64,000 bases of DNA from Morganella psychrotolerans. Lineage in GTDB: Bacteria > Pseudomonadota > Gammaproteobacteria > Enterobacterales > Enterobacteriaceae. The translations under genes and the position numbers were made by a program. Below the pieces are notes generated by a model. That model was not told the DNA's origin and did not search any database. It saw only the letters and a program-made list of their open reading frames with translations. This document shows positions 50,466 through 59,144 of this stretch, one piece after another. The DNA lies in contig NZ_LZEX01000009.1 of NCBI RefSeq assembly GCF_001676055.1, forward strand, positions 1-64,000, in the 5' to 3' direction. Position 1 is the stretch's first letter, and every line of letters starts with the position of its first letter.

Positions 50466-51386
50466 GTGATCACAAGTGAAACCCTCGCATTACTCGAAGA
50501 AATGGCAGTATTTGCCAAAGTGGTTGAGACCGGCAGCTTTTCTGAAGCCGCCCGGCAACTGGGGGCAACCCCTTCTGCTATCAGCCGCTCGGTTTCCCGT
50601 CTTGAACGTGCGCTCAATACCCGCCTGTTACAGCGCACAACCCGTAAGCTGCGTTTGAATGAAAGTGGTAAAGCGGTTTATCAGCATTGTCAGGCGCTGG
50701 TCAATTCTGCGGGTGCAGTGATGAATGCCAGCGGGCAGTTCAGTGAAACGCCCTCCGGGCTGGTGCGTATGGGTGCGCCGAAAGCACTGGGGTATTTTAT
50801 GGTGCATCCGCTTATCAATGAGTTCCTTAATGCTAATCCCGGGGTGAATGTAATGTTGCGCCTCGAAGATCGCTATATGGATTTGATTGATGAAGAGATC
50901 GATCTTGCTATCCGCATCACCAATGAGCCGCCGCCGGGACTTATCGGCAAGCGGCTATTTGCTGTCAGTCATATTTTATGCGCCACACCGCAATATCTTG
51001 CTGAGCACGGAGTGCCGTCTCATCCGCAGGAGCTGAAAAATCACAGTTGTTTATTTTTGAGCGAGGAAGCAACAGATACCCGCTGGCGTTTTCAGCAGGG
51101 AAATAAAGTGGTGTCTGTGAATGTACACGGGCGTTATGCGTCTAATCACAGCGGGGTGCGACTCGATGGTGTGAAATCACACCTTGGTATCGGCGGGCTT
51201 CCGGTATTTACTGCCCGTAAATCACTGGAAAAGGGTGAGGTGGTTCAGGTGCTGGCAGACTGGACATTTAAAACACGTTACAGCGGGGATGCCTGGCTGC
51301 TTTATCCGCCTTCGCGCTATCAGCCGCCACACATGATGGTATTTATTGATTATCTGGTACAAAAATTACGGGAAATTGCCGTTTGA
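50466..51386 (+). CDS. LysR-family transcriptional regulator
   Basis: 306 residues from a GTG start with AAGGA 10-14 bases upstream. HTH: FAKVVETGSFSEAARQLGAT, PSAISRSVSRLERAL, NTRLLQRTTRKLRL. The effector domain has GLVRMGAPKALGYFMVHPLI, DRYMDLIDEEIDLAIRI and GIGGLPVFTARKSLEKGEVV. It is divergent from alaX-exporter (about 100 bases between the starts), so it probably controls that operon, with itself, as LysR proteins often do. The effector is unknown. A terminator follows the gene. Confidence 0.9.
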   Translation: MITSETLALLEEMAVFAKVVETGSFSEAARQLGATPSAISRSVSRLERALNTRLLQRTTRKLRLNESGKAVYQHCQALVNSAGAVMNASGQFSETPSGLVRMGAPKALGYFMVHPLINEFLNANPGVNVMLRLEDRYMDLIDEEIDLAIRITNEPPPGLIGKRLFAVSHILCATPQYLAEHGVPSHPQELKNHSCLFLSEEATDTRWRFQQGNKVVSVNVHGRYASNHSGVRLDGVKSHLGIGGLPVFTARKSLEKGEVVQVLADWTFKTRYSGDAWLLYPPSRYQPPHMMVFIDYLVQKLREIAV

Positions 51387-51413
51387 CTAAATAAAGGTAT
51401 AAATTGCAGACAT

Positions 51414-51442
51414 AAAAAAAGCGCCTTAGAGGCGCTTTTTTC
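51414..51442. terminator. Bidirectional terminator (copy 1 of the duplicated unit)
   Basis: AAAAAAAGCGCCTTAGAGGC then GCTTTTTT: stem GCGCC/GGCGC with A-tract before and T-tract after. It ends the LysR gene from the left and the first small-peptide gene from the right. Confidence 0.88.
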
Positions 51443-51455
51443 GTCAATCTGTAAC

Positions 51456-51533
51456 TCAGAATGCTTTGCTGTATTTAGCAATGATAGCAGCAGCACGGGT
51501 CAGATTTGAGAAGAAAGTTTTGATGCTTTTCAT
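51456..51533 (-). CDS. 25-residue cationic small protein, copy 1
   Basis: Not predicted by ordinary ORF length limits, but well supported: ATG preceded by CAGGAGTTCATT (AGGAG, 7-base spacing), a 25-codon frame beginning MKSIKTFFSNLTRAAA and ending IIAKYSKAF, then TGA and a terminator. The peptide is basic, with an amphipathic helix pattern (Lys/Arg on one face; Phe, Leu, Ala, Ile on the other), so it probably binds membranes or a protein partner. A promoter with TTGACC-N16-TAAGAT lies 55 bases upstream. The coding sequence is repeated 479 bases away. I do not recognise the family; a small regulatory membrane peptide or a type I toxin are candidates. Confidence 0.82.
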   Translation of the reverse strand: MKSIKTFFSNLTRAAAIIAKYSKAF

Positions 51534-51587
51534 AATGAACTCCTGCGTTTTAATTAGGTGTAAAGCGTGTTTCGCTTCGATGGAGGT

Positions 51588-51615
51588 ATCTTACCAGTTT
51601 TGTGATGCCGGTCAA
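51588..51615 (-). promoter_or_regulatory. Promoter and leader of small-protein copy 1
   Basis: On the minus strand TTGACC, 16 bases, TAAGAT. The transcript would begin a few bases later with a leader containing the hairpin AAGCG-AAACA-CGCTT before the ribosome binding site. The segment is identical in copy 2. Confidence 0.75.
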
Positions 51616-51892
51616 CATTAATTTCAACTATTTTTTAATGATTACAAAATCATTTTAATAACAAAAAAGCAGTGAAAAATAGCAATAATGAGCATCGCAA
51701 CCAGAGAGAAACAGTATGTTTCTGCTGATGTGTTTTTACTGAATTGATTTAGCAGTAATTTTTTATCTGCATGGAGATGTTGTAAATGTTGAATTTTGGT
51801 TGAGAGGCTGCGTTTTCGCTGCGTGGCGGGGATCGTTTACTGAGTCAGCCGGGCTTTCTTCAACTTTTGTTGAATGCCGGATTGCGGGCAAT

Positions 51893-51920
51893 AAAAAAGC
51901 GCCTTAAAGGCGCTTTTTTA
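51893..51920. terminator. Bidirectional terminator (copy 2 of the duplicated unit)
   Basis: AAAAAAGCGCCTTAAAGGC then GCTTTTTTA: stem GCGCC/GGCGC with T-tract. Nearly the same as the hairpin at 51414. Confidence 0.88.
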
Positions 51921-51934
51921 AATCTGTCTGATAA

Positions 51935-52012
51935 TCAGAATGCTTTGCTGTATTTAGCAATGATAGCAGCAGCATGGGTCAGGTGAGAAAAGAAAGATTT
52001 AATCATTTTCAT
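51935..52012 (-). CDS. 25-residue cationic small protein, copy 2
   Basis: Paralogue of the gene at 51456: same length, same ribosome binding site (AGGAGTTCATT), same last 12 residues (AAAIIAKYSKAF plus stop), but MKMIKSFFSHLTHAAA at the front, i.e. changes at five positions in the first 13, including Asn-to-His and Arg-to-His. The substitutions keep frame, length and hydrophobic pattern, which argues that the peptide itself is under selection. It has its own promoter and terminator. Lies between copy 1 and narI, on the same strand as the nar operon but downstream of its terminator. Confidence 0.82.
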   Translation of the reverse strand: MKMIKSFFSHLTHAAAIIAKYSKAF

Positions 52013-52068
52013 AATGAACTCCTGCGTTTGAATTTAGTTGAGTAAGCGTGTTTCGCTTCGATGGAGGT

Positions 52069-52096
52069 ATCTTACCAGTTTTGTGATGCCGGTCAA
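52069..52096 (-). promoter_or_regulatory. Promoter and leader of small-protein copy 2
   Basis: TTGACC-N16-TAAGAT on the minus strand, same leader hairpin (AAGCG/CGCTT) as copy 1. High conservation of promoter plus leader suggests regulation of both genes by the same signal. Confidence 0.75.
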
Positions 52097-52289
52097 CATT
52101 AATTTCAACTATTTTTTAATGATTACAAAATCATTTTAATAACAAAAAAGCAGTGAAAAATAGTAATTATGAGCATCACAACCGGAGGAAAACAGTATGT
52201 TTCTGCTGGTGTGTTTTTACTGAATTGATTTAGCAGTAATTTTTTTATCTGCACGGAGATGTTGTAAATGTTGAATTTTGGTTGTGAGC

Positions 52290-52316
52290 AAAAAAAAGGG
52301 TGGCATACGCCACCCG
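52290..52316 (-). terminator. Terminator of the nar operon
   Basis: GGGTGGC-ATAC-GCCACCC with the T-tract on the minus strand (eight A's on the plus strand), about 50 bases after the narI stop. Confidence 0.93.
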
Positions 52317-52365
52317 AAACTGTGCATTTAAAGGATGAGACTGTCGTTGTTTTATGGGTACTGCA

Positions 52366-53043
52366 TTAATGGCGGTTGCGCACTAACTGATAGCGGCGCG
52401 TAATATATTCAACCGGCGCACTCCAGATGTGCACCAGACGGCAGAACGGGAACAGAATAAACAAGGTCATACCGAGCACCAGGTGCATCCGGAAGATAAA
52501 GGCAACGCCCTCTAAGTGTGCGGCGGCATCCCCCTGAAACGTCACTACGGCCTGCGCCCAGCCGACCAATTTCATCATTTCGCTGCCGTCAGTGTGTTGG
52601 GCGGAGAACGGAATGGTCGCCAGACCCAGGATCACCTGAACCACCAGTAGTGACAGGATAAGGATATCGCCGGTTGAAGAGGTTGCACGCACGCGTGGGT
52701 TAGTCAGACGGCGTTTGAGCAGCAGACCACCACCCACCAGCGTCATCACACCACAGGTGCCGCCCGCGACCATTGCCAGCATCTGTTTTTGCCCCACCGT
52801 AATGAAGGGTTCGTACATCCAGTGCGGCGTCAGCATTCCGACGAAATGACCGAAGAAGATCCCGATTATCCCGAAATGGAACAGGTTGGATGCCAGATGC
52901 ATGCCTTTTTTACTGAGCATCTGGCTGGAACCCGCGCGCCAGCTGTACTGACCATAGTCATAGCGCAGCCAGCTGCCGACGATAAAGACAGTCCCTGCAA
53001 TGTACGGGAAAATATTAAAGAAAAACGTATTGAGGAAATTCAT
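52366..53043 (-). CDS. narI: Nitrate reductase A gamma subunit (cytochrome b)
   Basis: 225 residues, five membrane helices, matching Nar[61 protein letters not shown] with heme-ligand His residues, and [30 protein letters not shown]-type end ([16 protein letters not shown], then [14 protein letters not shown]). NarI takes electrons from quinol in the inner membrane through two b hemes to NarH. The gene overlaps narJ by four bases (ATGA). The usual gene order is kept, and a terminator follows. Confidence 0.97.
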   Translation of the reverse strand: MNFLNTFFFNIFPYIAGTVFIVGSWLRYDYGQYSWRAGSSQMLSKKGMHLASNLFHFGIIGIFFGHFVGMLTPHWMYEPFITVGQKQMLAMVAGGTCGVMTLVGGGLLLKRRLTNPRVRATSSTGDILILSLLVVQVILGLATIPFSAQHTDGSEMMKLVGWAQAVVTFQGDAAAHLEGVAFIFRMHLVLGMTLFILFPFCRLVHIWSAPVEYITRRYQLVRNRH

Positions 53044-53774
53044 GGGTTCACTCCTTTCGCCGCAGGGGACGCCGGGGCGTCACCGACCTGAATATAATCA
53101 GGGGCGACACTCTGTGAAAAACGACGCTGATGCTGTGTCAGCACGGAGTTGTCACAGCCTTTATCCGCCAGGAATGTAACCTGCTCTTCTTCCCATACGG
53201 CATCCAGTGCTGCCGGGGTATCATCACGGGCTTCACCTGCGACCTGACGGTTCAGTGATTCAAGTGTCAGCTCGCTGTCCGCCAGTTCCAGAAGCAGTTT
53301 AAACAGCTCATGGTAATGGCTCTCCCGCTGGCGCAGACGCTCACCGAGCAGTGCCAGGATTGGCGCGATATCTTTCAGCCCCTGAATGGCTTTTTCCGGC
53401 GGCATGACAGAGAGGTATTCCAGATAAACCGGCAGATAGTCCGGCAATTCGCGGCTGTTCAGGGTGATCCCGGCTTCTTCATATTGATCCAGCAGGGAAA
53501 CCATCGCCTGACCACGATCGCGTGATTCACCGTAAACATGTTCAAACAGCAGCAGAGACGTGGCTCTGCCGCGATCAAACAGTTCACTGTAACGCGCCTG
53601 GCTGTCCAGCAGGGATTCGGCGGTCAGTTCACCGGTGAAATACATCAGCGCGGCTGCCTGAGTCAGGCGCAGTTCGTGCGCCTGTTCAATCTCTGTGATC
53701 AGTTCATCGCGGTGTGCCCATAACGCGTCATTCGGATAATCCAGCAGGCATCCGATGATTTTCAGTGTGATCAT
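53040..53774 (-). CDS. narJ: Nitrate reductase assembly chaperone
   Basis: 244 residues, typical Nar[38 protein letters not shown] and [20 protein letters not shown]. NarJ is not part of the final enzyme; it binds apo-NarGH, helps insert the molybdenum cofactor and iron-sulfur cluster, and prevents early membrane docking. It overlaps both neighbours by four bases, so stoichiometry is set by coupled translation. The C-terminal ~60 residues are Gln/Asp-rich and variable as usual. Confidence 0.96.
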   Translation of the reverse strand: MITLKIIGCLLDYPNDALWAHRDELITEIEQAHELRLTQAAALMYFTGELTAESLLDSQARYSELFDRGRATSLLLFEHVYGESRDRGQAMVSLLDQYEEAGITLNSRELPDYLPVYLEYLSVMPPEKAIQGLKDIAPILALLGERLRQRESHYHELFKLLLELADSELTLESLNRQVAGEARDDTPAALDAVWEEEQVTFLADKGCDNSVLTQHQRRFSQSVAPDYIQVGDAPASPAAKGVNP

Positions 53775-55327
53775 GATGAATGCCTCTCTGAGATTGGCGC
53801 ATCTTCAGGCGTCTTTTGGGTGATATCGATGGCATCGATACGTCGGCTGTTAAACAGATTAAATTTAGTGTCGCTGCCGTGGCAACCGTCACCAAAACTG
53901 AATCCGCAGCCGTTGCGTTCAGGGAAGGCTTCCCGCGCGAGTTCGCGGTGGCTTGACGGAATAACAAAGCGATCTTCATAGTTAGCGATAGCCAGGTAGC
54001 GGTACATCTCCTGCGCCTGGGCTTCCGTCAGTCCGACCTCTTCCAACGCACTGATATCGCGGGTTTTATCCACAGTTTCAGCGCGTTTGTAATGACGCAT
54101 TGCCAGCATCCGTTTCAGGGCAAGCAGCACCGGCGCGGTATCACCGGCGGTCAGCAGATTGGCGAGATACTGCACAGGAATGCGCAGGCTCTCCACATCC
54201 GGCAGTACGCCGCTGTGCGGTAACATACCCGCATCACTGACAGACTGAATCGGTGACAGAGGCGGCACATACCAGACCATCGGTAATGTGCGGTATTCCG
54301 GGTGCAGCGGCAGAGCGAGTCTCCACTCCATTGCCATTTTATAGACCGGCGATTTCTGTGCGGCATCAATCACACTCAGCGGAATACCGTCGGCCTGCGC
54401 CTGACGGATCACGTCCGGGTCATTCGGGTCGAGGAAGATCCCGAGCTGGCGTTCATACAGGTCTTTTTCATTATCCGCACTTGCTGCTTCTTCAATCCTG
54501 TCAGCATCATAGAGCAGTACGCCGAGATAACGGATCCGTCCGACACAGGTTTCCGAACAGACTGTCGGCTGACCGGCTTCAATGCGCGGGTAGCAGAAAA
54601 TACATTTTTCCGATTTGCCGCTCTTCCAGTTGAAGTAGATTTTTTTGTACGGGCAACCGGTCAGGCACATCCGCCAGCCACGGCACTTGTCCTGATCGAT
54701 AAGGACTATCCCGTCTTCGGCGCGTTTATAAATTGCGCCGCTCGGGCAGGTCGCGACACAGGCAGGATTCAGACAGTGTTCACACAGACGCGGCAGATAC
54801 ATCATAAAAGTCTGTTCGAACTGACCGTACATCTCTTTTTGCATGTTATCGAAATTTTTGTCCGCACTGCGGCGACTGAATTCACCGCCTAAATCATCTT
54901 CCCAGTTCGGACCATTTTCGATTTTTGTCATGCGCTGGCCGGTTATCAGAGAGCGCGGACGCGCAGTTGGTAAATTACCTTCCGGTGCATTTTTCAGATG
55001 ATCATAGTCATAAGTGAACGGCTCGTAATAGTCATCCAGCTCAGGCTGATTCGGGTTGGCAAAGATTTTTGCCAGCACGCCGACTTTGCCGCCCATGCGG
55101 GGAACCAGTTTGCCACGGATATTTTTTACCCAGCCGCCTTTCCATTTGTCCTGATCTTCCCAGTTATGGGGATAGCCCAGACCGGGTTTGGTCTCGACGT
55201 TATTAAACCACGCGTATTCAACTCCTTCGCGGCTTGACCAGACGTTTTTACAGGTGACAGAGCAGGTATGGCAACCGATACATTTATCCAGGTTCAATAC
55301 CATGCCGACTTGGGAACGGATCTTCAT
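53771..55327 (-). CDS. narH: Nitrate reductase A beta subunit (iron-sulfur)
   Basis: 518 residues with four Cys groups for iron-sulfur clusters: CIGCHTCSVTCKNVW near the start, CEHCLNPACVATCPSGAIYK, CRGWRMCLTGCPYKKIYF with Trp in place of one Cys (the known feature behind NarH's [3Fe-4S] cluster), and KCIFCYPRIEAGQPTVCSET. It passes electrons from NarI hemes to NarG. Length and motifs agree with E. coli NarH. Starts with an ATGA overlap to narG. Confidence 0.97.
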   Translation of the reverse strand: MKIRSQVGMVLNLDKCIGCHTCSVTCKNVWSSREGVEYAWFNNVETKPGLGYPHNWEDQDKWKGGWVKNIRGKLVPRMGGKVGVLAKIFANPNQPELDDYYEPFTYDYDHLKNAPEGNLPTARPRSLITGQRMTKIENGPNWEDDLGGEFSRRSADKNFDNMQKEMYGQFEQTFMMYLPRLCEHCLNPACVATCPSGAIYKRAEDGIVLIDQDKCRGWRMCLTGCPYKKIYFNWKSGKSEKCIFCYPRIEAGQPTVCSETCVGRIRYLGVLLYDADRIEEAASADNEKDLYERQLGIFLDPNDPDVIRQAQADGIPLSVIDAAQKSPVYKMAMEWRLALPLHPEYRTLPMVWYVPPLSPIQSVSDAGMLPHSGVLPDVESLRIPVQYLANLLTAGDTAPVLLALKRMLAMRHYKRAETVDKTRDISALEEVGLTEAQAQEMYRYLAIANYEDRFVIPSSHRELAREAFPERNGCGFSFGDGCHGSDTKFNLFNSRRIDAIDITQKTPEDAPISERHSS

Positions 55328-58300
55328 TTCGCTTTCTCCTGCCCGCTCAGGGTCTGTTGGTAGCCATCTTGCTCACCATCGAGCCAGTCCACGTTTTTCA
55401 TTTTGCGCACGACAACAAACTCGTCGCGGTTGGAGCCGACAGTGCCGTAATAGTTAAAGCTGTACGCGAGATGACCATAGCCGCCGATCATATGCGTCGG
55501 TTTCGGGCAGACACGTGTGACGGAGTTATGGATCCCGCCGCGCATACCGGTCACTTCAGAGCCGGGCAGGTTAATCTGACGCTCCTGGGCGTGGTACATA
55601 AAGATCATGCCGTCAGGAATACGCTGGCTGACAATCGCGCGGGCAGTCAGTGCGCCGTTGCTGTTAAAGGCTTCCACCCAGTCATTATCTTCAATCCCCA
55701 GAGAGCGGGCGTCTTCTTCACTCAGCCACACCACAGGACCGCCGCGACCAAGTGTCAGCATCAGCTGGTTATCACTGTAAGTGGAGTGAATGCCCCATTT
55801 TTGGTGCGGTGTCAGGAAGTTAAGTGCTTTTTCCGGATGACCGTTTGGTTTCGCACCCAGCAACGGCTGTGCTGCGCGGGTATCAACCGGCGGACGGTAC
55901 ACCACCAGGGATTCGCCGAAAGCACGCATCCATTCATGATCCTGATACAACTGCTGGCGTCCGCTCAGGGTACGCCACGGGATCATTTCATGGACGTTGG
56001 TATAACAGGCGTTATAAGAAACGTGTTCATCTTCCAGACCGGACCAGATAGGGCTGGAGATAATTTTACGCGGCTGCGCCACGATATCGCGGAAGCGGAT
56101 TTTTTCATCTTCTTTATGGATAGCAAGATGAGTATGGTCGCGTCCGGTGATTTTACCCAGTGCATCCCAGGCTTTCACGGCAACGTGCCCGTTGGTTTCA
56201 GGTGCCAGGGTGAGAACCACTTCAGCGGCATCAATCGCGGTTTCAATTGACGGACGACCGTCTGCGGCACCATTGGTACGGGTGCGGTTTAATTTTTTAA
56301 GGAAATCAATCTCTTCCTGTGTATTCCAGTTGATGCCTTTCCCGCCGTTACCGAGTTTATCAAGCAGAGGACCGAGAGAGGTAAAACGGGCGTAGGTTTC
56401 CGGATAATCACGCTCGACAGCAATCAGGTGCGGTGCGGTTTTACCCGGGATCAGGTCACATTCGCCTTTTTTCCAGTCCTTCACATCAAACGGCTGCGCC
56501 ATTTCAGCGGCGGAGTCATGCTGAATCGGCAGGGTGACAATATCGGTCTCTTTGCCCAGATGTCCCGGACAGAGTTCAGAGAAGGATTTGGCGATCCCTT
56601 TATAAATTTCCCAGTCGGTTTTGGACTCCCAGGCAGGATCAACAGCCGCTGTCAGCGGATGAATAAACGGATGCATATCGGAGGTATTCAGATCGTCTTT
56701 TTCATACCAGGTCGCCGTCGGCAACACGATATCGGAGAACAGACAGGTGCTGGACATACGGAAATCGAGTGTAACGACTAAATCTACTTTGCCCTGCGGG
56801 GCGTCATCCACCCATTCGGCTTCTTCCGGTTTGACTTTACCCTGCTGACCGAGATCTTTACCCAGAATACCGTTTTCCGTTCCGAGCAGGTATTTCAGCA
56901 GATACTCATGGCCTTTCCCGGCGGATCCGAGCAGATTGGAGCGCCAGATAAACAGGTTACGCGGGAAGTTCTGCGGATTGTCCGGCTGCTCTGCGGCAAA
57001 GCGGATGCTGCCGTTTTTCAGACTGTCGACAGTGTATGCCAGCGGATCTTGTCCGGCGTCTTTTGCACGCGCGGCAATCTCCAGCGGGTTGACGTTCAGT
57101 TGAGGTGCAGACGGCAGCCAGCCCATGCGCTCAGCGCGGATATTGAGATCCAGCAGACTGCCGCTGAAACGGGATTTGTCTGCCAGCGGGGACAATAGTT
57201 CCTGCGGCTGAACAGTTTCATAGCGCCACTGGCTTGAGTGGTTGTAGAAGAAAGACGTGCTGTTCATATGACGCGGCGGACGTGACCAGTCCAGGCCAAA
57301 TGCCAGCGGCAGCCAGCCGGTCTGCGGACGCAGTTTTTCCTGACCCACATAGTGGGACCAGCCGCCGCCGCTCTGACCGACACAACCACAGAACACCAGC
57401 ATATTGATGATGCCGCGGTAGGTCATATCCATGTGATACCAGTGGTTGATCCCGGCACCGACAATCACCATTGAGCGACCGTGTGTTTTCTCTGCGTTAT
57501 CGGCAAATTCACGGGCAATACGGATGATATTGTGCTGGCTGACACCGGTTACTTTTTCTGCCCACGCAGGAGTATAGGCTTTGATTTCACTGTAGTCAGT
57601 GGCGCAGTTTACATCACTCAGACCGCGGTCGATGCCGTAGTTGGCGAGGGTTAAATCAAAAATAGCGGCAACGCGGGCTTCACTGCCATCCGCCAGGCGG
57701 ATAATTTTCACCGGCAGTTTATGCATCAGCACTTCATCCAGTGCCACACCTTCAAAAAACTCGCTTTCGATGCCGCCGAAATACGGGAACGCGACATCTG
57801 CGACTTCATCGTGTTTTCCCAGCAGGCTCAGCTGCATGGTGATTTCATCACCGGTTTTGCCATCGCGCGGCTCGAGATTCCATTTGCGGGATTTATCCCA
57901 GCGGAAGCCGATAGAGCCCTGAGGTGCCACGAGTTGCTGGCTGGTTTCATCAATCGCGATAGTTTTCCATTCGGCATTCTCTTTCTCGCCGAGGGAATCA
58001 ACCAGGTCTGAAGCCCGTAACATGCGGCCCGGAACATATCCGCCTTCCGCGCGCGGCTCTAACATTACCAGCATCGGTAAGTCAGTGTAGGTGCGGATGT
58101 AATTTGTGAAGTATTCGGTCTGACGTTTTGCGTGGAATTCGTTGAGGATCACATGCCCCATTGCCAGCGCCATGGCACTGTCTGTCCCTTGTTTCGGGTT
58201 CAGCCACTGGTCACACAGTTTGGCGATCTCAGCATAATCAGGGGTGATCGCGACCGTTTTGGTGCCTTTATAGCGGACTTCAGTGAAGAAGTGTGCATCC

Positions 58301-59088
58301 GGCGTTCTGGTCTGCGGAACGTTAGAGCCCCAGGCGATAAGGTAAGATGAGTTATACCAGTCTGCGGATTCAGGAACGTCTGTCTGCTCACCCCAGGTCT
58401 GCGGAGATGCAGGGGGTAAGTCGCAATACCAGTCGTAGAAACTCAGGCAGGCACCGCCGATCAGCGACAGATAGCGCGCACCTGATGCATAGGAAACCAT
58501 CGACATAGCAGGGATCGGCGAGAAGCCGATAATCCGGTCAGGACCAAATTGCTTAGCGGTTGTAATATTTGCCGCCGCAATCATTTCATTCACTTCCTGC
58601 CAGTCAGAACGGACAAAACCACCGCGTCCGCGTGCCTGTTTGTAGCTTTTGGCTTTGCTTTCATCATTAATGATGGATGCCCACGCATCCACCGGATCCG
58701 CATGCTCTGCTTTGGCTTCGCGCCACAGTTTGATCAGGCGTTTGCGCACCATCGGGTATTTCACGCGGTTGGCGCTGTAGAGATACCAGGAGTAGCTCGC
58801 ACCACGCGGACAGCCGCGCGGCTCATGATCCGGCAGGTCAGGACGGGTGCGCGGGTAGTCAGTCTGCTGCGTTTCCCACGTCACCAGCCCGTTTTTCACA
58901 TAAATTTTCCAGCTGCATGAACCGGTACAGTTCACGCCGTGGGTGGAACGGACAATCTTGTCATGCTGCCAGCGGCTGCGGTAACTGTCTTCCCAGTCGC
59001 GGTTAACATTCAGTTCTTGTCCGTGGTCGCCGGAGAAGTTTTCCCCGCGCTGCTTAAAATAACGGAATCTGTCTAAAAACTTGCTCAT
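55324..59088 (-). CDS. narG: Nitrate reductase A alpha subunit (molybdenum)
   Basis: 1,254 residues from the ATG behind GGGGGAACACCGA (an ATG-like start 33 bases upstream would add 11 residues). N-terminal STHGVNCTGSCSWKIYVKNG holds the His/Cys ligands of the FS0 cluster, with a further Cys in EPRGCPRGASYSW; the molybdenum Asp is in ESADWYNSSYLIAWGSNVPQ; the C-terminal cofactor-binding part includes HQKWGIHSTYSDNQLMLTL. NarG reduces nitrate to nitrite at the cytoplasmic side of the membrane. Only 56 bases separate it from narK, with no obvious promoter, unlike the larger gap in E. coli. Confidence 0.97.
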   Translation of the reverse strand: MSKFLDRFRYFKQRGENFSGDHGQELNVNRDWEDSYRSRWQHDKIVRSTHGVNCTGSCSWKIYVKNGLVTWETQQTDYPRTRPDLPDHEPRGCPRGASYSWYLYSANRVKYPMVRKRLIKLWREAKAEHADPVDAWASIINDESKAKSYKQARGRGGFVRSDWQEVNEMIAAANITTAKQFGPDRIIGFSPIPAMSMVSYASGARYLSLIGGACLSFYDWYCDLPPASPQTWGEQTDVPESADWYNSSYLIAWGSNVPQTRTPDAHFFTEVRYKGTKTVAITPDYAEIAKLCDQWLNPKQGTDSAMALAMGHVILNEFHAKRQTEYFTNYIRTYTDLPMLVMLEPRAEGGYVPGRMLRASDLVDSLGEKENAEWKTIAIDETSQQLVAPQGSIGFRWDKSRKWNLEPRDGKTGDEITMQLSLLGKHDEVADVAFPYFGGIESEFFEGVALDEVLMHKLPVKIIRLADGSEARVAAIFDLTLANYGIDRGLSDVNCATDYSEIKAYTPAWAEKVTGVSQHNIIRIAREFADNAEKTHGRSMVIVGAGINHWYHMDMTYRGIINMLVFCGCVGQSGGGWSHYVGQEKLRPQTGWLPLAFGLDWSRPPRHMNSTSFFYNHSSQWRYETVQPQELLSPLADKSRFSGSLLDLNIRAERMGWLPSAPQLNVNPLEIAARAKDAGQDPLAYTVDSLKNGSIRFAAEQPDNPQNFPRNLFIWRSNLLGSAGKGHEYLLKYLLGTENGILGKDLGQQGKVKPEEAEWVDDAPQGKVDLVVTLDFRMSSTCLFSDIVLPTATWYEKDDLNTSDMHPFIHPLTAAVDPAWESKTDWEIYKGIAKSFSELCPGHLGKETDIVTLPIQHDSAAEMAQPFDVKDWKKGECDLIPGKTAPHLIAVERDYPETYARFTSLGPLLDKLGNGGKGINWNTQEEIDFLKKLNRTRTNGAADGRPSIETAIDAAEVVLTLAPETNGHVAVKAWDALGKITGRDHTHLAIHKEDEKIRFRDIVAQPRKIISSPIWSGLEDEHVSYNACYTNVHEMIPWRTLSGRQQLYQDHEWMRAFGESLVVYRPPVDTRAAQPLLGAKPNGHPEKALNFLTPHQKWGIHSTYSDNQLMLTLGRGGPVVWLSEEDARSLGIEDNDWVEAFNSNGALTARAIVSQRIPDGMIFMYHAQERQINLPGSEVTGMRGGIHNSVTRVCPKPTHMIGGYGHLAYSFNYYGTVGSNRDEFVVVRKMKNVDWLDGEQDGYQQTLSGQEKAK

Positions 59089-59144
59089 TCGGTGTTCCCC
59101 CGATAAGCGCCGGGCGCTCACATTGCTCTGATAATTAGAATGGG

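Larger units (their letters stand above)
51414..51803 (-). repeat. Tandem duplication, copy 1
   Basis: A ~390-base unit (terminator, 25-codon gene, 5' leader, promoter and about 190 bases of upstream DNA) that recurs at 51893-52284 with an offset of 478-479 bases. About 120 bases around the promoter, from the leader hairpin outward, are identical between copies; the coding parts differ at several codons in the N-terminal half. About 90 unique bases separate the copies. Confidence 0.93.
51893..52284 (-). repeat. Tandem duplication, copy 2
   Basis: Second copy of the unit at 51414-51803. Beyond the promoter the copies stay similar (TAGTAATTATGAGCATCACA versus the first copy's TAGCAATAATGAGCATCGCA, and a shared TGTTGAATTTTGGTTG end), with scattered substitutions, so the duplication is not brand new. 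Confidence 0.93.
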
